Assembly (NCBI RefSeq): GCF_003337425.1
Contig: NZ_QPJU01000009.1
Span: forward strand, 62,001-126,000
Reading direction: 5' to 3'
Source: Extensimonas vulgaris
GTDB taxonomy: Bacteria; Pseudomonadota; Gammaproteobacteria; Burkholderiales; Burkholderiaceae_C
DNA length: 64,000 bases
Shown here: piece by piece, positions 1 to 9,295 of the stretch
Layout: every line of letters starts with the position of its first letter
Numbering within the stretch: the stretch's first letter is position 1
Notes under the pieces: model-generated
What the model was told of the DNA's origin: nothing
Seen by the model: only the letters and a program-made list of their open reading frames with translations
The model's database searches: none
Translations under genes and position numbers: made by a program

Positions 1-33
1 TTTTCAAGGAGCGGCCCGCGGGGGCCGAGCGTT

Positions 34-1059
34 TTGTCTCCCGAGCATCCCCCCCATTCCAACGCCGCCCATGGCTCTGGGCATGCGCCGCATGACCACG
101 CCGCACATGCCCCCGGCGCGCGCCACATCTACATCTATGCGCCTTCGAGCGCGGTGAGCGACAAGGCGGCGTTCCGGCGCGGCGTCGCGCGCCTGCGCGC
201 GCTCGGCCACGCGGTCGAGGTCGATCCCGACGCGCTCGCGCGCGACACGCGCTTTGCCGGTGACGACGCCACGCGCCTGGCCGCATTGCACCGCGCCGCA
301 GCCAGCGGTGCCGATGTGGCCTTGATCGCCCGCGGCGGCTATGGCCTCACGCGCCTCCTGCCGGGCATACGCTACGCCGAAGTGGCGCAGGCCGTGGCGC
401 GCGGTACGCGCTTCGTCGGCATGAGCGACTTCACGGCCTTGCAAAGCGCGCTGCTGGCGCAGACCGGCGCCGTGAGCTGGGCCGGCCCGGCGCTCACGGC
501 GGACTTTGGCGTGGCCGACGAGCCCGACGAGATCATGCTCGCCTGCTTCGACGACCTGCTGCAAGGCCAGGGCGAGGGCGCGGGCTGGCGCCTGCCGCGC
601 GAGCGCGGTGCGGCATCTGCCAGTGCTAGCGCGGGGGCGCAGGATGCGCAATGGCTGGTGGAAGACGCGACGCTGTGGGGCGGCAATCTGGCCGTGCTTG
701 CGTCGCTCGTGGGCACACCGTATTTCCCGCAGGTGCAGGGCGGCATCCTGTTCCTCGAAGACGTGAACGAGCACCCGTACCGTATCGAGCGCCTGCTCAC
801 GCAGCTCTTGTACGCCGGCGTGCTGGCGCGGCAAAAGGCCGTGTTGCTGGGCCAGTTCACGGGCTTCAAACTCGTGCCGCACGACAAGGGCTACAAACTG
901 CAGTCAGTGGTCGACTGGCTGCGCAGCCGCATCGACGTGCCCGTGCTCACGGGCCTGCCCTTTGGCCATGTGCCGACCAAAGTGCTGCTGCCCGTGGGCG
1001 CCAAGGTCACGCTGTCCGTCGAAGGGCGCGATGCCCTGCTGTATTGGGGGCATATCTGA
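34..1059 (+). CDS. ldcA: LD-carboxypeptidase (murein tetrapeptide carboxypeptidase, S66 family)
   Basis: Cytoplasmic serine peptidase that removes the terminal D-Ala from murein tetrapeptides during cell-wall recycling. The translation has the S66 layout: an N-terminal block (HIYIYAPSSAV), a nucleophile motif GMSDFTAL with Ser131, a central FLEDVNEHPY with Glu242, and a C-terminal LPFGHVPTK with His312; I infer these three as the Ser-Glu-His triad. The size (341 aa) is normal for the family. The first ~30 residues are an unusually His-rich extension. The assigned start is TTG, and the frame stays open to the left edge of the window, so the true start may lie outside. The next gene is convergent. 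Confidence 0.88.
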   Translation: MSPEHPPHSNAAHGSGHAPHDHAAHAPGARHIYIYAPSSAVSDKAAFRRGVARLRALGHAVEVDPDALARDTRFAGDDATRLAALHRAAASGADVALIARGGYGLTRLLPGIRYAEVAQAVARGTRFVGMSDFTALQSALLAQTGAVSWAGPALTADFGVADEPDEIMLACFDDLLQGQGEGAGWRLPRERGAASASASAGAQDAQWLVEDATLWGGNLAVLASLVGTPYFPQVQGGILFLEDVNEHPYRIERLLTQLLYAGVLARQKAVLLGQFTGFKLVPHDKGYKLQSVVDWLRSRIDVPVLTGLPFGHVPTKVLLPVGAKVTLSVEGRDALLYWGHI

Positions 1060-1092
1060 GCGACGACGGCCCCCGCGCTTCGCAGCGTGCTA

Positions 1093-2367
1093 TCAGCAGC
1101 CGCGTGTGACGGGCGGCGGCGTGTCGCGCAGGGCGGGCGCGTACTTGCCCAGCTCCCACTTGGCGATCGCGTTGCGGTGCACCTCGTCGGGGCCGTCGGC
1201 AAAGCGCAGCGTGCGCGCCGTGGAGTACGCATAGGCGAGCGGGAAGTCGTCGCACAACCCGCCGGCGCCATGCGCCTGGATCGCCCAGTCGATCACCTGG
1301 CAGGCCATGTTGGGCGCCACGACCTTGATCATCGCGATTTCGGTCTTGGCCACCTTGTTGCCGGCCACGTCCATGAGCCACGCGGTCTTGAGCGTGAGCA
1401 GCCGCGCCATGTCGATCTTGCAGCGCGCCTCGGCGATGCGCTCTTGCGTCACGGTTTGCTGCGACACCAGCTTGCCGAAAGCCATGCGCGAACTGGTGCG
1501 CTTGCACATCAGCTCGAGCGCGCGCTCGGCCAGGCCGATCAGGCGCATGCAGTGGTGGATGCGCCCCGGCCCCAGGCGCCCCTGCGCGATCTCGAAGCCG
1601 CGACCCTCGCCGAGCAGAATGTTGGACGCCGGCACGCGCACGTTGTCGAACACCATCTCGACGTGGCCGTGCGGCGCGTCGTCATAGCCGAACACGTTGA
1701 GCGGGCGCAAAATTTTGAGCCCGGGCGCGTCGGCGGGCACGAGGATCATGCTTTGTTGCGAGTGCTTGGGGGCGTCGGGGTTGGTCTTGCCCATGGTGAT
1801 GAACACCGCGCAGCGCGGGTCGGAGGCGCCCGAAATCCACCACTTGCGCCCGTTGATCACGTATTCGTCGCCCTGGCGCTCGATGCGCGTTTCGATGTTC
1901 GTCGCGTCGCTCGAAGCCACGGCGGGCTCGGTCATCGCGAAGGCCGAGCGGATCTTGCCTTCGAGCAGCGGCTTGAGCCAGTGCTCTTTCGCAGCCGCGT
2001 CGCCGTAGCGCGCAATGGTTTCCATGTTGCCGGTGTCGGGCGCCGAGCAGTTGAAGACTTCACTCGCCCAGGGCACGCGCCCCATGATTTCGGCCAGCGG
2101 TGCGTATTCGGAATTGGTGAGCCCCGCGCCGTGGTAGCCCGAGACTTCGGCGGTATCGACGGGCAAAAACAGGTTCCACAAACCGGCGGCCTGCGCCTTG
2201 GTTTTGAGCTTTTCTATGGTTTGCAGCGGCGTCCAGCGCTTGCCTGCCGCGGTGTTGGCCGCGAGTTCGTCGGCGAAATCCTTTTCGGCGGGGTAGATGT
2301 AGTCGTCCATGAACTGCAGCAGCTTGGCGCGCAATTCCTTGGTCTTGGGGGAGTATTCAAAGTCCAT
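1093..2367 (-). CDS. acyl-CoA dehydrogenase, ACAD10/11 or LvaC-like
   Basis: FAD-dependent acyl-CoA dehydrogenase of 424 aa. It shows the helical N-terminal domain, the middle beta-domain motif [16 protein letters not shown] that contacts FAD and substrate, and a C-terminal helical domain ending in a conserved DGPDEVHR block. It lies 36 bp downstream of a phosphotransferase-fold kinase. That pairing is the bacterial split form of vertebrate ACAD10/11 and of LvaA/LvaC in levulinate use, where a 4-hydroxyacyl-CoA is phosphorylated and then processed. I infer a role in hydroxy-acid or fatty-acid breakdown; the substrate cannot be read from sequence. Confidence 0.85.
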   Translation of the reverse strand: MDFEYSPKTKELRAKLLQFMDDYIYPAEKDFADELAANTAAGKRWTPLQTIEKLKTKAQAAGLWNLFLPVDTAEVSGYHGAGLTNSEYAPLAEIMGRVPWASEVFNCSAPDTGNMETIARYGDAAAKEHWLKPLLEGKIRSAFAMTEPAVASSDATNIETRIERQGDEYVINGRKWWISGASDPRCAVFITMGKTNPDAPKHSQQSMILVPADAPGLKILRPLNVFGYDDAPHGHVEMVFDNVRVPASNILLGEGRGFEIAQGRLGPGRIHHCMRLIGLAERALELMCKRTSSRMAFGKLVSQQTVTQERIAEARCKIDMARLLTLKTAWLMDVAGNKVAKTEIAMIKVVAPNMACQVIDWAIQAHGAGGLCDDFPLAYAYSTARTLRFADGPDEVHRNAIAKWELGKYAPALRDTPPPVTRGC

Positions 2368-2403
2368 GGTGGGTCTCCAGTGAAAAAAGTGACAACCGAG
2401 GCG

Positions 2404-3501
2404 TCAGCCACGCTGCGCGAAAGACCAGGCGAGCTCGGCCATGGGGCGTGCGCCCGCGCCCGAGGCCTTGGCCTGGTCGCTCGACGCGGTGCCGCTTTCG
2501 GCGCGCTTGGCGATACCCTGCAGGATCGCGGCGATGCGGAACATGTTGTAGGCCATGTAGAAGTTCCAGTCGGCGCGCAGCGCCTCGGGCGTGGTGATGC
2601 GTGTGCGCTCGCAGTAGCGGCGGATGTATTCGTCTTCGCTCGGTATGCCCAGGCTTGCGAGGTCCAGCCCGCCGATGCCACGAAACAGGTTGGCCGGGAT
2701 GTTCCAAGACATGCAGTGGTAGCTGAAGTCGGCCAGCGGATGGCCGAGCGTGGAAAGCTCCCAGTCGAGCACCGCGATCACGCGCGCTTCGTTAGGGTGG
2801 AACATGAGGTTGTCGAGCCGGTAGTCGCCGTGCACGATGCAGACATGGCTGTCGTCGCGTGCGCTCGCGGGCATGTGCGCGGGCAGCCACTCCATGAGGC
2901 GATCCATCTCGGGGATGGGCGTGGTGATCGATGCCTGGTACTGCTTGCTCCAGCGGCTGATCTGGCGCTCAAAATAATTGCCGGGTTTGCCGAAGTTCGC
3001 CAGGCCGCGCTCGGCGTACGGTACGGTGTGCAGGGCTGCGATCACGCGGTTCATCTCGTCGTAGATGGCGCCGCGCTCGGCGGGCGTCATGCCCGGCAGC
3101 GACTGATCCCACAGCACGCGGCCCTGCATGTATTCCATCACGTAAAAAGCGCGGCCGATCACGGACTCGTCCTCGCACAGCACGTACATGCGCGGCACGG
3201 GCACGTCGGTGCCGTAGAGGCCGCGCATCACGGCGAACTCGCGCTCGATCGCGTGCGCCGAGGGCAGCAGCTTGGCCACGGGCCCGGGTTTGGCGCGCAT
3301 CACGTAGCTTTGCGTGGGCGTCACGAGCTTGTAGGTCGGGTTCGACTGCCCGCCTTTGAACATTTCGACCTGCAAGGGGCCACGAAAGCCTTCGAGGTGC
3401 GCGCTCAGCCAGGCGCTGAGCGCAGCCACGTCGAAAGTGTGCTGGGGCGCGACGGGGCGCGTGCCGACGAATTGGTCGTATTGGCTCAAATCTGTCTCCA
3501 T
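2404..3501 (-). CDS. phosphotransferase (APH-fold kinase, ACAD10/11 N-domain or LvaA-like)
   Basis: A 365-aa protein of the aminoglycoside phosphotransferase/choline kinase fold. Visible motifs are the catalytic loop VHGDYRLDNLMFHP (Asp base plus Asn) and the metal-binding AVLDWELSTLGHPLADF. Despite the fold name, this subfamily usually acts on hydroxyacyl-CoA in lipid breakdown, not on antibiotics. The gene sits between a Crp/Fnr regulator (16 bp upstream) and an acyl-CoA dehydrogenase (36 bp downstream), so co-transcription is likely. Drug resistance is an unlikely alternative given this context. Confidence 0.82.
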   Translation of the reverse strand: METDLSQYDQFVGTRPVAPQHTFDVAALSAWLSAHLEGFRGPLQVEMFKGGQSNPTYKLVTPTQSYVMRAKPGPVAKLLPSAHAIEREFAVMRGLYGTDVPVPRMYVLCEDESVIGRAFYVMEYMQGRVLWDQSLPGMTPAERGAIYDEMNRVIAALHTVPYAERGLANFGKPGNYFERQISRWSKQYQASITTPIPEMDRLMEWLPAHMPASARDDSHVCIVHGDYRLDNLMFHPNEARVIAVLDWELSTLGHPLADFSYHCMSWNIPANLFRGIGGLDLASLGIPSEDEYIRRYCERTRITTPEALRADWNFYMAYNMFRIAAILQGIAKRAESGTASSDQAKASGAGARPMAELAWSFAQRG

Positions 3502-3517
3502 GGTGGGGATGGTGGTT

Positions 3518-4237
3518 TCATTGGATCGATTCGGCGATCTGCATCAGCGCCGCGCGGTCGCGCACCACCAGGCCGCCCGGCTCGATGCGGATGATGTGCT
3601 CGCGCTCCATGCCCTTGAGCTCCTGGTTCACGCGCTGGCGCGAGGCGCCGAGCAGCTGCGCAAGTTCTTCCTGTGCGAGTTGCAGGCCGATGCGCATCTC
3701 GCTGCCGTCCGCAAGGCTGGGGATGCCGTAGCTGCGCACCAGGTGCAACAGCTGCTTGGCCAGGCGCGCACGCAGCGGCAAGGTGTTGAGGTCTTCCACC
3801 AGACCGTAGAGCTGGCGGATGCGGCGCGCGTGCAGGCGCAGCATGGCTTCGTAGAACTCCACGTGCGCGGCCAAAATTTTTTTGAAATCGGCCTTGGCCA
3901 CGCACAGGATGGTGGTGTCGCCGTGCGCGTAGGCGTCGTGCGTGCGCTGGTCGCCGTCGAAGATCGCCACGTCGCCAAACCAGATGCCCGGCTCCACATA
4001 CGTCAGCGTGATCTGCTTGCCCGAAAGCGAGGTCGAGCTCACGCGCACGGCGCCGCGCGCACAGGCGATCCACTCTTGAGGCGGATCGCCGCGCGCGGCA
4101 ATCAAGCCGCCATCCTGGAAGCGTTTGACGTAGGCGCATCGGAGTATGTCGTGGCGCAGCGAGGGGGAAAGCGAGGAAAACCAGCGACCGGAATTGATCG
4201 CCTCACGTTCTTCAATGGTAAGAATTGGCTCGTCCAT
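3518..4237 (-). CDS. Crp/Fnr-family transcriptional regulator
   Basis: A 239-aa regulator with an N-terminal cyclic-nucleotide-binding beta-barrel (FQDGGLIAARGDPPQEW region) and a C-terminal winged helix containing LAQEELAQLLGASRQRVNQE. There is no N-terminal Cys cluster of the FNR type, so an iron-sulfur oxygen sensor is unlikely. It is leftward and 16 bp upstream of the phosphotransferase gene, which suggests it regulates or is co-transcribed with the acyl-CoA genes. The ligand is unknown. Confidence 0.85.
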   Translation of the reverse strand: MDEPILTIEEREAINSGRWFSSLSPSLRHDILRCAYVKRFQDGGLIAARGDPPQEWIACARGAVRVSSTSLSGKQITLTYVEPGIWFGDVAIFDGDQRTHDAYAHGDTTILCVAKADFKKILAAHVEFYEAMLRLHARRIRQLYGLVEDLNTLPLRARLAKQLLHLVRSYGIPSLADGSEMRIGLQLAQEELAQLLGASRQRVNQELKGMEREHIIRIEPGGLVVRDRAALMQIAESIQ

Positions 4238-4309
4238 GGTCTGTCTTGTGGGTGACTTGCGGCGGGCGCGGCTGTCGCGCGGGCGACCGGCGTGCGCGCT
4301 GACCGGCCT

Positions 4310-5089
4310 TTATTCATACAGTGGTTTGCGCTTTTGCAAAAAGGCGGCGATGCCTGTCCCCGCATTCGGGTGGTGCAGGTTTTTCAGGAAGTGTGTGCGT
4401 TCGAGGTCGAGCTGCGCGGCCAGCGAGTGCAGCGGCGCTTCGGTGAGCAGTTCCTTGCAGCTTGCGAGCACGTTGGGCGCGCGGGCATTGAGCGATTCCG
4501 CCAGCGCCAGGGCATCCGCGAGCGCGCTGCCCGGCTCGCTCAGGCGGTTCACGATGCCCAGCGCATGCAGGCGTTCGGGCGTGATGCGCTCGCCGCACAG
4601 CAGCAGTTCGCTCGCGAGCTGGCGCGGCAAGGCGTGCGCAAGGCTCCAGCTCGCGCCGCCGTCGGGCGACAGGGCGACGTTGCTGTAGGCCATCACGAAC
4701 ACCGCATTGCGCGCGGCGACGATCAGGTCGCACGCCAGCGCGAGCGAAAACCCCGCGCCCGCGGCAGCACCTTCGACCGCCGCGATGATGGGCTTGGGGT
4801 AGGCGCGTATGGTGCTGATCCACTGGTGCAGCCCTTCTATGCCCTGCGCCTGCACTTCGGGCGCGGCCTGGCGGTTGGCGAGCAATCGGTGCAAATTCCC
4901 GCCCGCGCAGAACATGCCGTCAGAGCCCGTGACGACCACGCTGCGCACTTCGGGGCTGCGTTCGGCGACGTTCAGGGCTTCTATGCCTGCGGCGTAGATG
5001 GCCGGCTCGATCGCGTTGCGCGATTCGGGATTGTGTATGGTCAGAACCAGAGTCTGTCCCTGGCTGTGGCTGCAAAGCTCTGCGGGCAT
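4310..5089 (-). CDS. enoyl-CoA hydratase/isomerase family protein
   Basis: A 259-aa crotonase-fold enzyme. Oxyanion-hole motifs are visible (FCAGGNL and AAAGAGFS). The catalytic segment reads ALSPDGGASW, with Asp-Gly-Gly where PaaG-type isomerases have their key Asp, so it may isomerise rather than hydrate an enoyl-CoA. I place the start at 5089 because AGGAG lies at good spacing upstream, although the frame is open for 33 more codons. It heads a leftward cluster with the regulator, kinase and dehydrogenase, consistent with acyl-CoA breakdown. Confidence 0.85.
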   Translation of the reverse strand: MPAELCSHSQGQTLVLTIHNPESRNAIEPAIYAAGIEALNVAERSPEVRSVVVTGSDGMFCAGGNLHRLLANRQAAPEVQAQGIEGLHQWISTIRAYPKPIIAAVEGAAAGAGFSLALACDLIVAARNAVFVMAYSNVALSPDGGASWSLAHALPRQLASELLLCGERITPERLHALGIVNRLSEPGSALADALALAESLNARAPNVLASCKELLTEAPLHSLAAQLDLERTHFLKNLHHPNAGTGIAAFLQKRKPLYE

Positions 5090-5195
5090 GGCGGGTCTCC
5101 TGAAGGTATGGTTTTTTACTGCCTCATTATCGCGAGCCTGTGCCAAAGCCTTTGTGTGCCAGAATCGACGCAATGAAAATGAAACCATCGTAAAT

Positions 5196-7202
5196 ATGCG
5201 TTACATCATTTTGGGAGTGGGAGGGGTATTGCTGGCCGGCAGTGCCTCGGCCCTTTCCTTGGGGCCGAGCAAGGGCGGCGTGCTGTTGGGAGCTCCGATC
5301 GATCTGGTTTTCGAGGTGGAGCCCGATCCAGGTGCCGATGTGGGCTCGTCCTGCATCAGCGCTGATGTGATTTTTGGCGAATCACCCGTCAGCGATTCCT
5401 ATATTCGGGTACTTCCTTTGCCAGTCTCTACGGGGCGTGCGGGGGCGGTACGCGTGCAGGTGTCAAAGGCGGTGGACGAGCCCATCGTGCAGGTCAAACT
5501 CTCTGCGGGGTGTTCGGGTAGGGTATCAAGAACCTATACTTTTTTTGCCGACCTGCCGCAGGGCGTAACCAATTCATCTCCTGTCGATGTGGGAGTGATT
5601 GCCGCAGCGCAAGGGCGCACAGAAACCCAAGCCGGCAACCGCCGCGCAGGGCCGAGCGTTCAAGCCAGCGAGGGGGATCATCGCAGCAATGTGTCGCATG
5701 TCGGCGGTAAAGGTAAGGCCAGAAATCCTGCAGCCAGGGTGAAACCCAAACCCAGTGCAAAGACCAAGGATGCTCTGGTGTCGGTTCAGACGAGCTCGAA
5801 CACGAATCCCCCGCCCAAGCCCGCAGCAGGTCTTCTCGCCGCTCCTCCCCGAATCAAGGGGGCGGCATCCGTTTCGGCTCCGTCCCGCTTGGTCATGGAG
5901 CCGTTGGACTCTTGGGGGGAGCAAGCACCTTTGCCATTACGACCCTCTTCGGAGATGGCCGTTGCTCCCGCGTCCGCACCCCAGCGCGCGCAGGCGGCCG
6001 CTGCTTGGAAAGCGTTGAACACCGCTGCGCAGGACGTGCAGCGAGAGGAAGAGCGCGTGCGCGCTCTCGAAGCCGAGCTGGTCTCACTGCGGGCACATGC
6101 ACGCGCGCAGGAAACGAGTTTGAGAGACCTCAAGCAGCGCATCGACGCCATTGAAAAAGAACGTTTCACTGCGGTTTGGGTTTATGCGCTGCTGGGGTTG
6201 TTGGGGCTGGCATCTTTGGCGTTGCTCTGGATTTGGCTGCGCACGCGGCGCGAGGCAGAGCGTGCAGTGCAAGCATGGCGCGACTCCGTGGCGCTAGGCC
6301 CCCAAGGCGGCACATCGGATCAACCGCAGGAACCCAGTGTCGCGTCACCGTCGCAGCAGTATGGTCAGGACGCGCAAGGCGCGGCACCTGCGCTGGAGCG
6401 CGGTTTGGAGCCGCTTTCGACCCAGCCTCTGGAAATATCCCCCAAGGGCGAGACAGAATCTCGAATGGGGCCCTTGACGGTTCCCATGGATTTTTCTCCT
6501 GGGTTTGCGCAGGAGCACATGGCGAGCCAAATCGTCCACCCTGAGGAATTGTTCGATGTGCAGCAACAGGCTGAATTTTTTCGTTCTGTCGGGGAGCACG
6601 AGCGCGCCATCGACACATTGAAAAAGCACATCGCTGCGCACGAGCAGACTTCTCCTTTGGCTTATCTAGAGCTTTTGCGGCTGTACCATGTGCTCGGCCG
6701 CGCTGACGATTTTGAGCAACTGCGTGTCCAGTTCCAGCGTCATTTCAACGCGCGAGTCCCGTCATTCAAAGAATTTGGCCCGGCTGGCAAAGACCTCGAA
6801 CATTACCCCCAGGCCCTGGAGGCCATCCAGGCTGTGTGGGCTACTCCCGCAGTAGACGATTTGTTGGAGCAGTATCTATTCAGACGAGAGGGTGTGGGCG
6901 AAGCAGAACCCTTTGATTTGGCCGCTTTCGATGACCTGCTGTTGCTCCTGGCGATCGTGCAAACGACGCCCGCCAGCGCGCGTGGGGTGGCCCAGGCCGA
7001 CAAAAAAACGGTACGCCTGCCGGAGCCGGGTCAGGGATCGAAGGGCACTGATGCGCCGTCATGGGATCTCGATTTCGACTTTGCCGACATCGCAGCGCGC
7101 CCAGCCTCCGAAAGCGTACAGACCCCGCTGGATCTGGACTTGTCCGACCCGCAGGAATCCACGCAGCCGCCATCGCAGGCCAATCGCGGTGCAGTACCCT
7201 AG
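5196..7202 (+). CDS. FimV-like inner-membrane protein
   Basis: A 668-aa protein resembling FimV, the peptidoglycan-linked organiser of type IV pili and cell poles. It has a signal peptide (about residues 1-20), the conserved FimV N-terminal domain (about 20-120), a Pro/Ala-rich linker, a coiled coil (about 270-322), one membrane segment (about 325-347) and a cytoplasmic part with an FDVQQQAEFFRSVGEHERA helical-repeat motif near residue 450. The start at 5196 places the signal peptide correctly; the frame is open further upstream. The stop codon is the TAG of a CTAG at the left end of an inserted half repeat (7199-7300), so the natural C-terminus may have been altered. Confidence 0.75.
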   Translation: MRYIILGVGGVLLAGSASALSLGPSKGGVLLGAPIDLVFEVEPDPGADVGSSCISADVIFGESPVSDSYIRVLPLPVSTGRAGAVRVQVSKAVDEPIVQVKLSAGCSGRVSRTYTFFADLPQGVTNSSPVDVGVIAAAQGRTETQAGNRRAGPSVQASEGDHRSNVSHVGGKGKARNPAARVKPKPSAKTKDALVSVQTSSNTNPPPKPAAGLLAAPPRIKGAASVSAPSRLVMEPLDSWGEQAPLPLRPSSEMAVAPASAPQRAQAAAAWKALNTAAQDVQREEERVRALEAELVSLRAHARAQETSLRDLKQRIDAIEKERFTAVWVYALLGLLGLASLALLWIWLRTRREAERAVQAWRDSVALGPQGGTSDQPQEPSVASPSQQYGQDAQGAAPALERGLEPLSTQPLEISPKGETESRMGPLTVPMDFSPGFAQEHMASQIVHPEELFDVQQQAEFFRSVGEHERAIDTLKKHIAAHEQTSPLAYLELLRLYHVLGRADDFEQLRVQFQRHFNARVPSFKEFGPAGKDLEHYPQALEAIQAVWATPAVDDLLEQYLFRREGVGEAEPFDLAAFDDLLLLLAIVQTTPASARGVAQADKKTVRLPEPGQGSKGTDAPSWDLDFDFADIAARPASESVQTPLDLDLSDPQESTQPPSQANRGAVP

Positions 7203-7300
7203 GTTCGCAATATCGCCCGGTATCGCTGTGGTTTGCGCCTTGCCCAGACCAAAAATCCATCGGTTTTATTGGTCGCATCAAGCATCAAACACTGCACTAG
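7199..7300. repeat. half copy of the 166-bp CTAG-ended hairpin element
   Basis: This 102-bp segment is bounded by CTAG at 7199-7202 and 7297-7300. It matches the right half of the elements at 30535-30700 and 48690-48855, including the shared core around CCCGGTATCGCTG and the terminal TCAAACACT-CACTAG. It fills the gap between two convergent genes exactly. The stop codon of the FimV-like gene (TAG, 7200-7202) and that of thiE (TAG read on the minus strand, 7297-7299) both lie in the CTAG ends. Confidence 0.85.
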
Positions 7301-8223
7301 CGGGCAGATGGGCCGTCGGCCATGAGCGCCATGAGTTTTTGCGCTTCTGCACGAGGGTCGGCGGCGTTGAGCAGCGCGCGCACTACGGCGACTGAGCCTA
7401 CGCCGGTCGCGCGCACGGGTGCGAACTGTTCGGCACCTATGCCACCAATGGCCACGAGCGGGTAAGCTTTCATCAGACGGGCATAGGCTGCGAGGCGCCC
7501 CAGCCCTTGCGGCGCGGTGGCCATGGCCTTGAGCGTGGTCGGAAACACCGCGCCGAGCGCGACGTAGCTCGGCCCGAGCGCGTCGGCGCGCAGCATCTCG
7601 GCGTAGCCGTGGGTGCTCACGCCCAGGCGTATGCCGCTGGCGCGCAGCGTTTGCAGGTCTGCGGGTTGCAGCGCGTCCAGGTCTTCCTGCCCCAGGTGCA
7701 CGCCGTAGGCCCCGGCCTCGATCGCGGCGCGCCAATGGTCGTTGATGAAAAGGCGCGCCGGCGTGCCGCGCACGGCCTGCACGGCAGCAGCGACTTCGCG
7801 CGCGATCGCCGCCGGGTCATTGGACTTGAAGCGCAATTGCACCGTGGGCACGCCTGCGTGCGCCATGCGCTGCACCCAGGTGGCGTCGGGCAGCACGGCG
7901 TACAGGCCCAGCTGCATGGGGCAGGCGGCAAAGACGTGAGGCCCGTTGCGCAGGCGCAGGCCGAAGTCGCGCGGGTCGTCGGGCCAGTCGGCGGCGCTGA
8001 ACTGGCCGGTGCGCTGCGTGCGCGCCTGCCAGGCGCGAGCAAGGCAAAGCGCGTCGGCAGCGATGAAGCCGAGTGTGCTGCAGGCCTGCAAGGCGGCCTG
8101 ATAGACCGGCTCCTGCGTGTCGGAAGCAGGCGTTGGCTGGGGGGCGAAGCCGGCAAAGGTCGTGGCGTGGTGGCGCACGATGTCTCGCGCCATGCGGTCG
8201 ATGTCGTCTGGGGTGGTGCTCAT
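7297..8223 (-). CDS. thiE: thiamine-phosphate synthase with N-terminal extension
   Basis: Joins HMP-pyrophosphate and thiazole phosphate to make thiamine monophosphate. The TIM-barrel ThiE domain occupies about residues 103-308, with [31 protein letters not shown] and VAIGGIG motifs. The first ~100 residues are an extension that I do not recognise as a separate enzyme, though similar extensions occur in burkholderial ThiE. The ATG overlaps the thiG stop as ATGA, so translation is coupled. The stop codon is contributed by an inserted half repeat. Confidence 0.9.
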   Translation of the reverse strand: MSTTPDDIDRMARDIVRHHATTFAGFAPQPTPASDTQEPVYQAALQACSTLGFIAADALCLARAWQARTQRTGQFSAADWPDDPRDFGLRLRNGPHVFAACPMQLGLYAVLPDATWVQRMAHAGVPTVQLRFKSNDPAAIAREVAAAVQAVRGTPARLFINDHWRAAIEAGAYGVHLGQEDLDALQPADLQTLRASGIRLGVSTHGYAEMLRADALGPSYVALGAVFPTTLKAMATAPQGLGRLAAYARLMKAYPLVAIGGIGAEQFAPVRATGVGSVAVVRALLNAADPRAEAQKLMALMADGPSAR

Positions 8224-9092
8224 GTCTGGTGCCAAAAAGGGGTGCCGAGCACCGGGGTGCTGGGTTGCGCAGATGCTTGCTCGGCCATGGTGCCGGCCAG
8301 GTAAGCGTTGCGCCCGGCCCGCACCGCGTCGGCAAACGCCCCGGCCATCGCGACCGGGTCTTGCGCCAGCGCCACGGCGGTGTTGAGCAGCACGCCGTCG
8401 TAGCCCCACTCCATGACCTGGCAGGCGTGCGACGGGCGGCCAAGGCCCGCATCGACGAGCAAGGGCACCGAGAGGCGCTCGCGCAGCAATTGCAGCGCAT
8501 AAGGATTCACGGGGCCGCGGCCGGTGCCTATGGGCGCGGCCCAGGGCATCACGGCCGCGCAGCCCACATCGACGAGGCGCTGGCACAGCACCAGGTCTTC
8601 GGTGCAATAGGGCAACACCTTGAAGCCGTCGCGGATCAGCTGCGCGGCGGCATCGACCAGGTGCAACGTGTCGGGCTGCAAGGTGTAGTCGTCGCCAATG
8701 AGTTCGAGCTTGATCCAGGGCGTGTCGAACACCTCGCGCGCCATCTGCGCCGTGGTGATGGCCTCCTGCACGCTGTGGCAGCCGGCCGTGTTGGGCAGCA
8801 CGGGCACCTGCAGCGCGCGCAGCAACTCCCAAAAGCCGCGCCCGGCCTCGGCCGCCTGGCTGCCCTGGCGCCGCAAGGAGGCCGTGAGCATGGCCGGGCG
8901 CGCGCGCCGCACTGCGGCCTCCAGGACGCTAGGAGAAGGATAGCGCGCCGTGCCCAGCAGGAGACGGCTGGAGAACGATTCGCCATACAGTACGAGGGCA
9001 TCGGCGGGGGTGTCGGCGGCGACATCGGCGGCGGGTGCCGGGATGGAGCTGGGGGTGGATGGCACTTCGGCTGGGGTCATGGTTTGCAGCAT
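8220..9092 (-). CDS. thiG: thiazole synthase
   Basis: Makes the thiazole phosphate moiety of thiamine from deoxyxylulose phosphate, dehydroglycine and ThiS thiocarboxylate. The TIM barrel includes [10 protein letters not shown] with the Schiff-base Lys128, plus [17 protein letters not shown] and VDAGLGRPS phosphate-site motifs. At 290 aa it is slightly longer than usual because of a ~30-residue Ala/Pro-rich N-terminus. It sits between thiS (1-bp gap) and thiE (4-bp overlap). Confidence 0.95.
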   Translation of the reverse strand: MLQTMTPAEVPSTPSSIPAPAADVAADTPADALVLYGESFSSRLLLGTARYPSPSVLEAAVRRARPAMLTASLRRQGSQAAEAGRGFWELLRALQVPVLPNTAGCHSVQEAITTAQMAREVFDTPWIKLELIGDDYTLQPDTLHLVDAAAQLIRDGFKVLPYCTEDLVLCQRLVDVGCAAVMPWAAPIGTGRGPVNPYALQLLRERLSVPLLVDAGLGRPSHACQVMEWGYDGVLLNTAVALAQDPVAMAGAFADAVRAGRNAYLAGTMAEQASAQPSTPVLGTPFWHQT

Positions 9093-9093
9093 T

Positions 9094-9291
9094 TCAGCCG
9101 CCCGTCACGGGCGCAATGATCTCGACCTCGTCGCCCGGCTGCAAGCGCTGCTCGGTATAGCGCGACTGAGGCACGAAACGGGTGTTGACCGCTACGGCAA
9201 AAGGAGCGCGCGCGGCAATGGCCGCAACGGCGTCGGCCACAGTGGCCCCTTCGGGCAAGGTGTGTGGAATGCGGTTGATGAGGACGTTCAT
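9094..9291 (-). CDS. thiS: sulfur carrier protein ThiS
   Basis: A 65-aa ubiquitin-like sulfur carrier ending in the required Gly-Gly (PVTGG), which becomes a thiocarboxylate and donates sulfur to ThiG. The start at 9291 gives the standard beginning MNVLINR; longer readings lack family support. It lies 4 bp after thiO and 1 bp before thiG in one leftward operon. Confidence 0.95.
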   Translation of the reverse strand: MNVLINRIPHTLPEGATVADAVAAIAARAPFAVAVNTRFVPQSRYTEQRLQPGDEVEIIAPVTGG

Positions 9292-9295
9292 GGTG

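Noticed and set aside
2404-3501. Aminoglycoside resistance gene
   Set aside because: The fold is shared, but the neighbour is an acyl-CoA dehydrogenase and the sequence fits the ACAD10/11-type kinase.
1087-3594. 835-codon plus-strand frame across the dehydrogenase and kinase genes
   Set aside because: Antisense shadow of two clear minus-strand genes; no family match.
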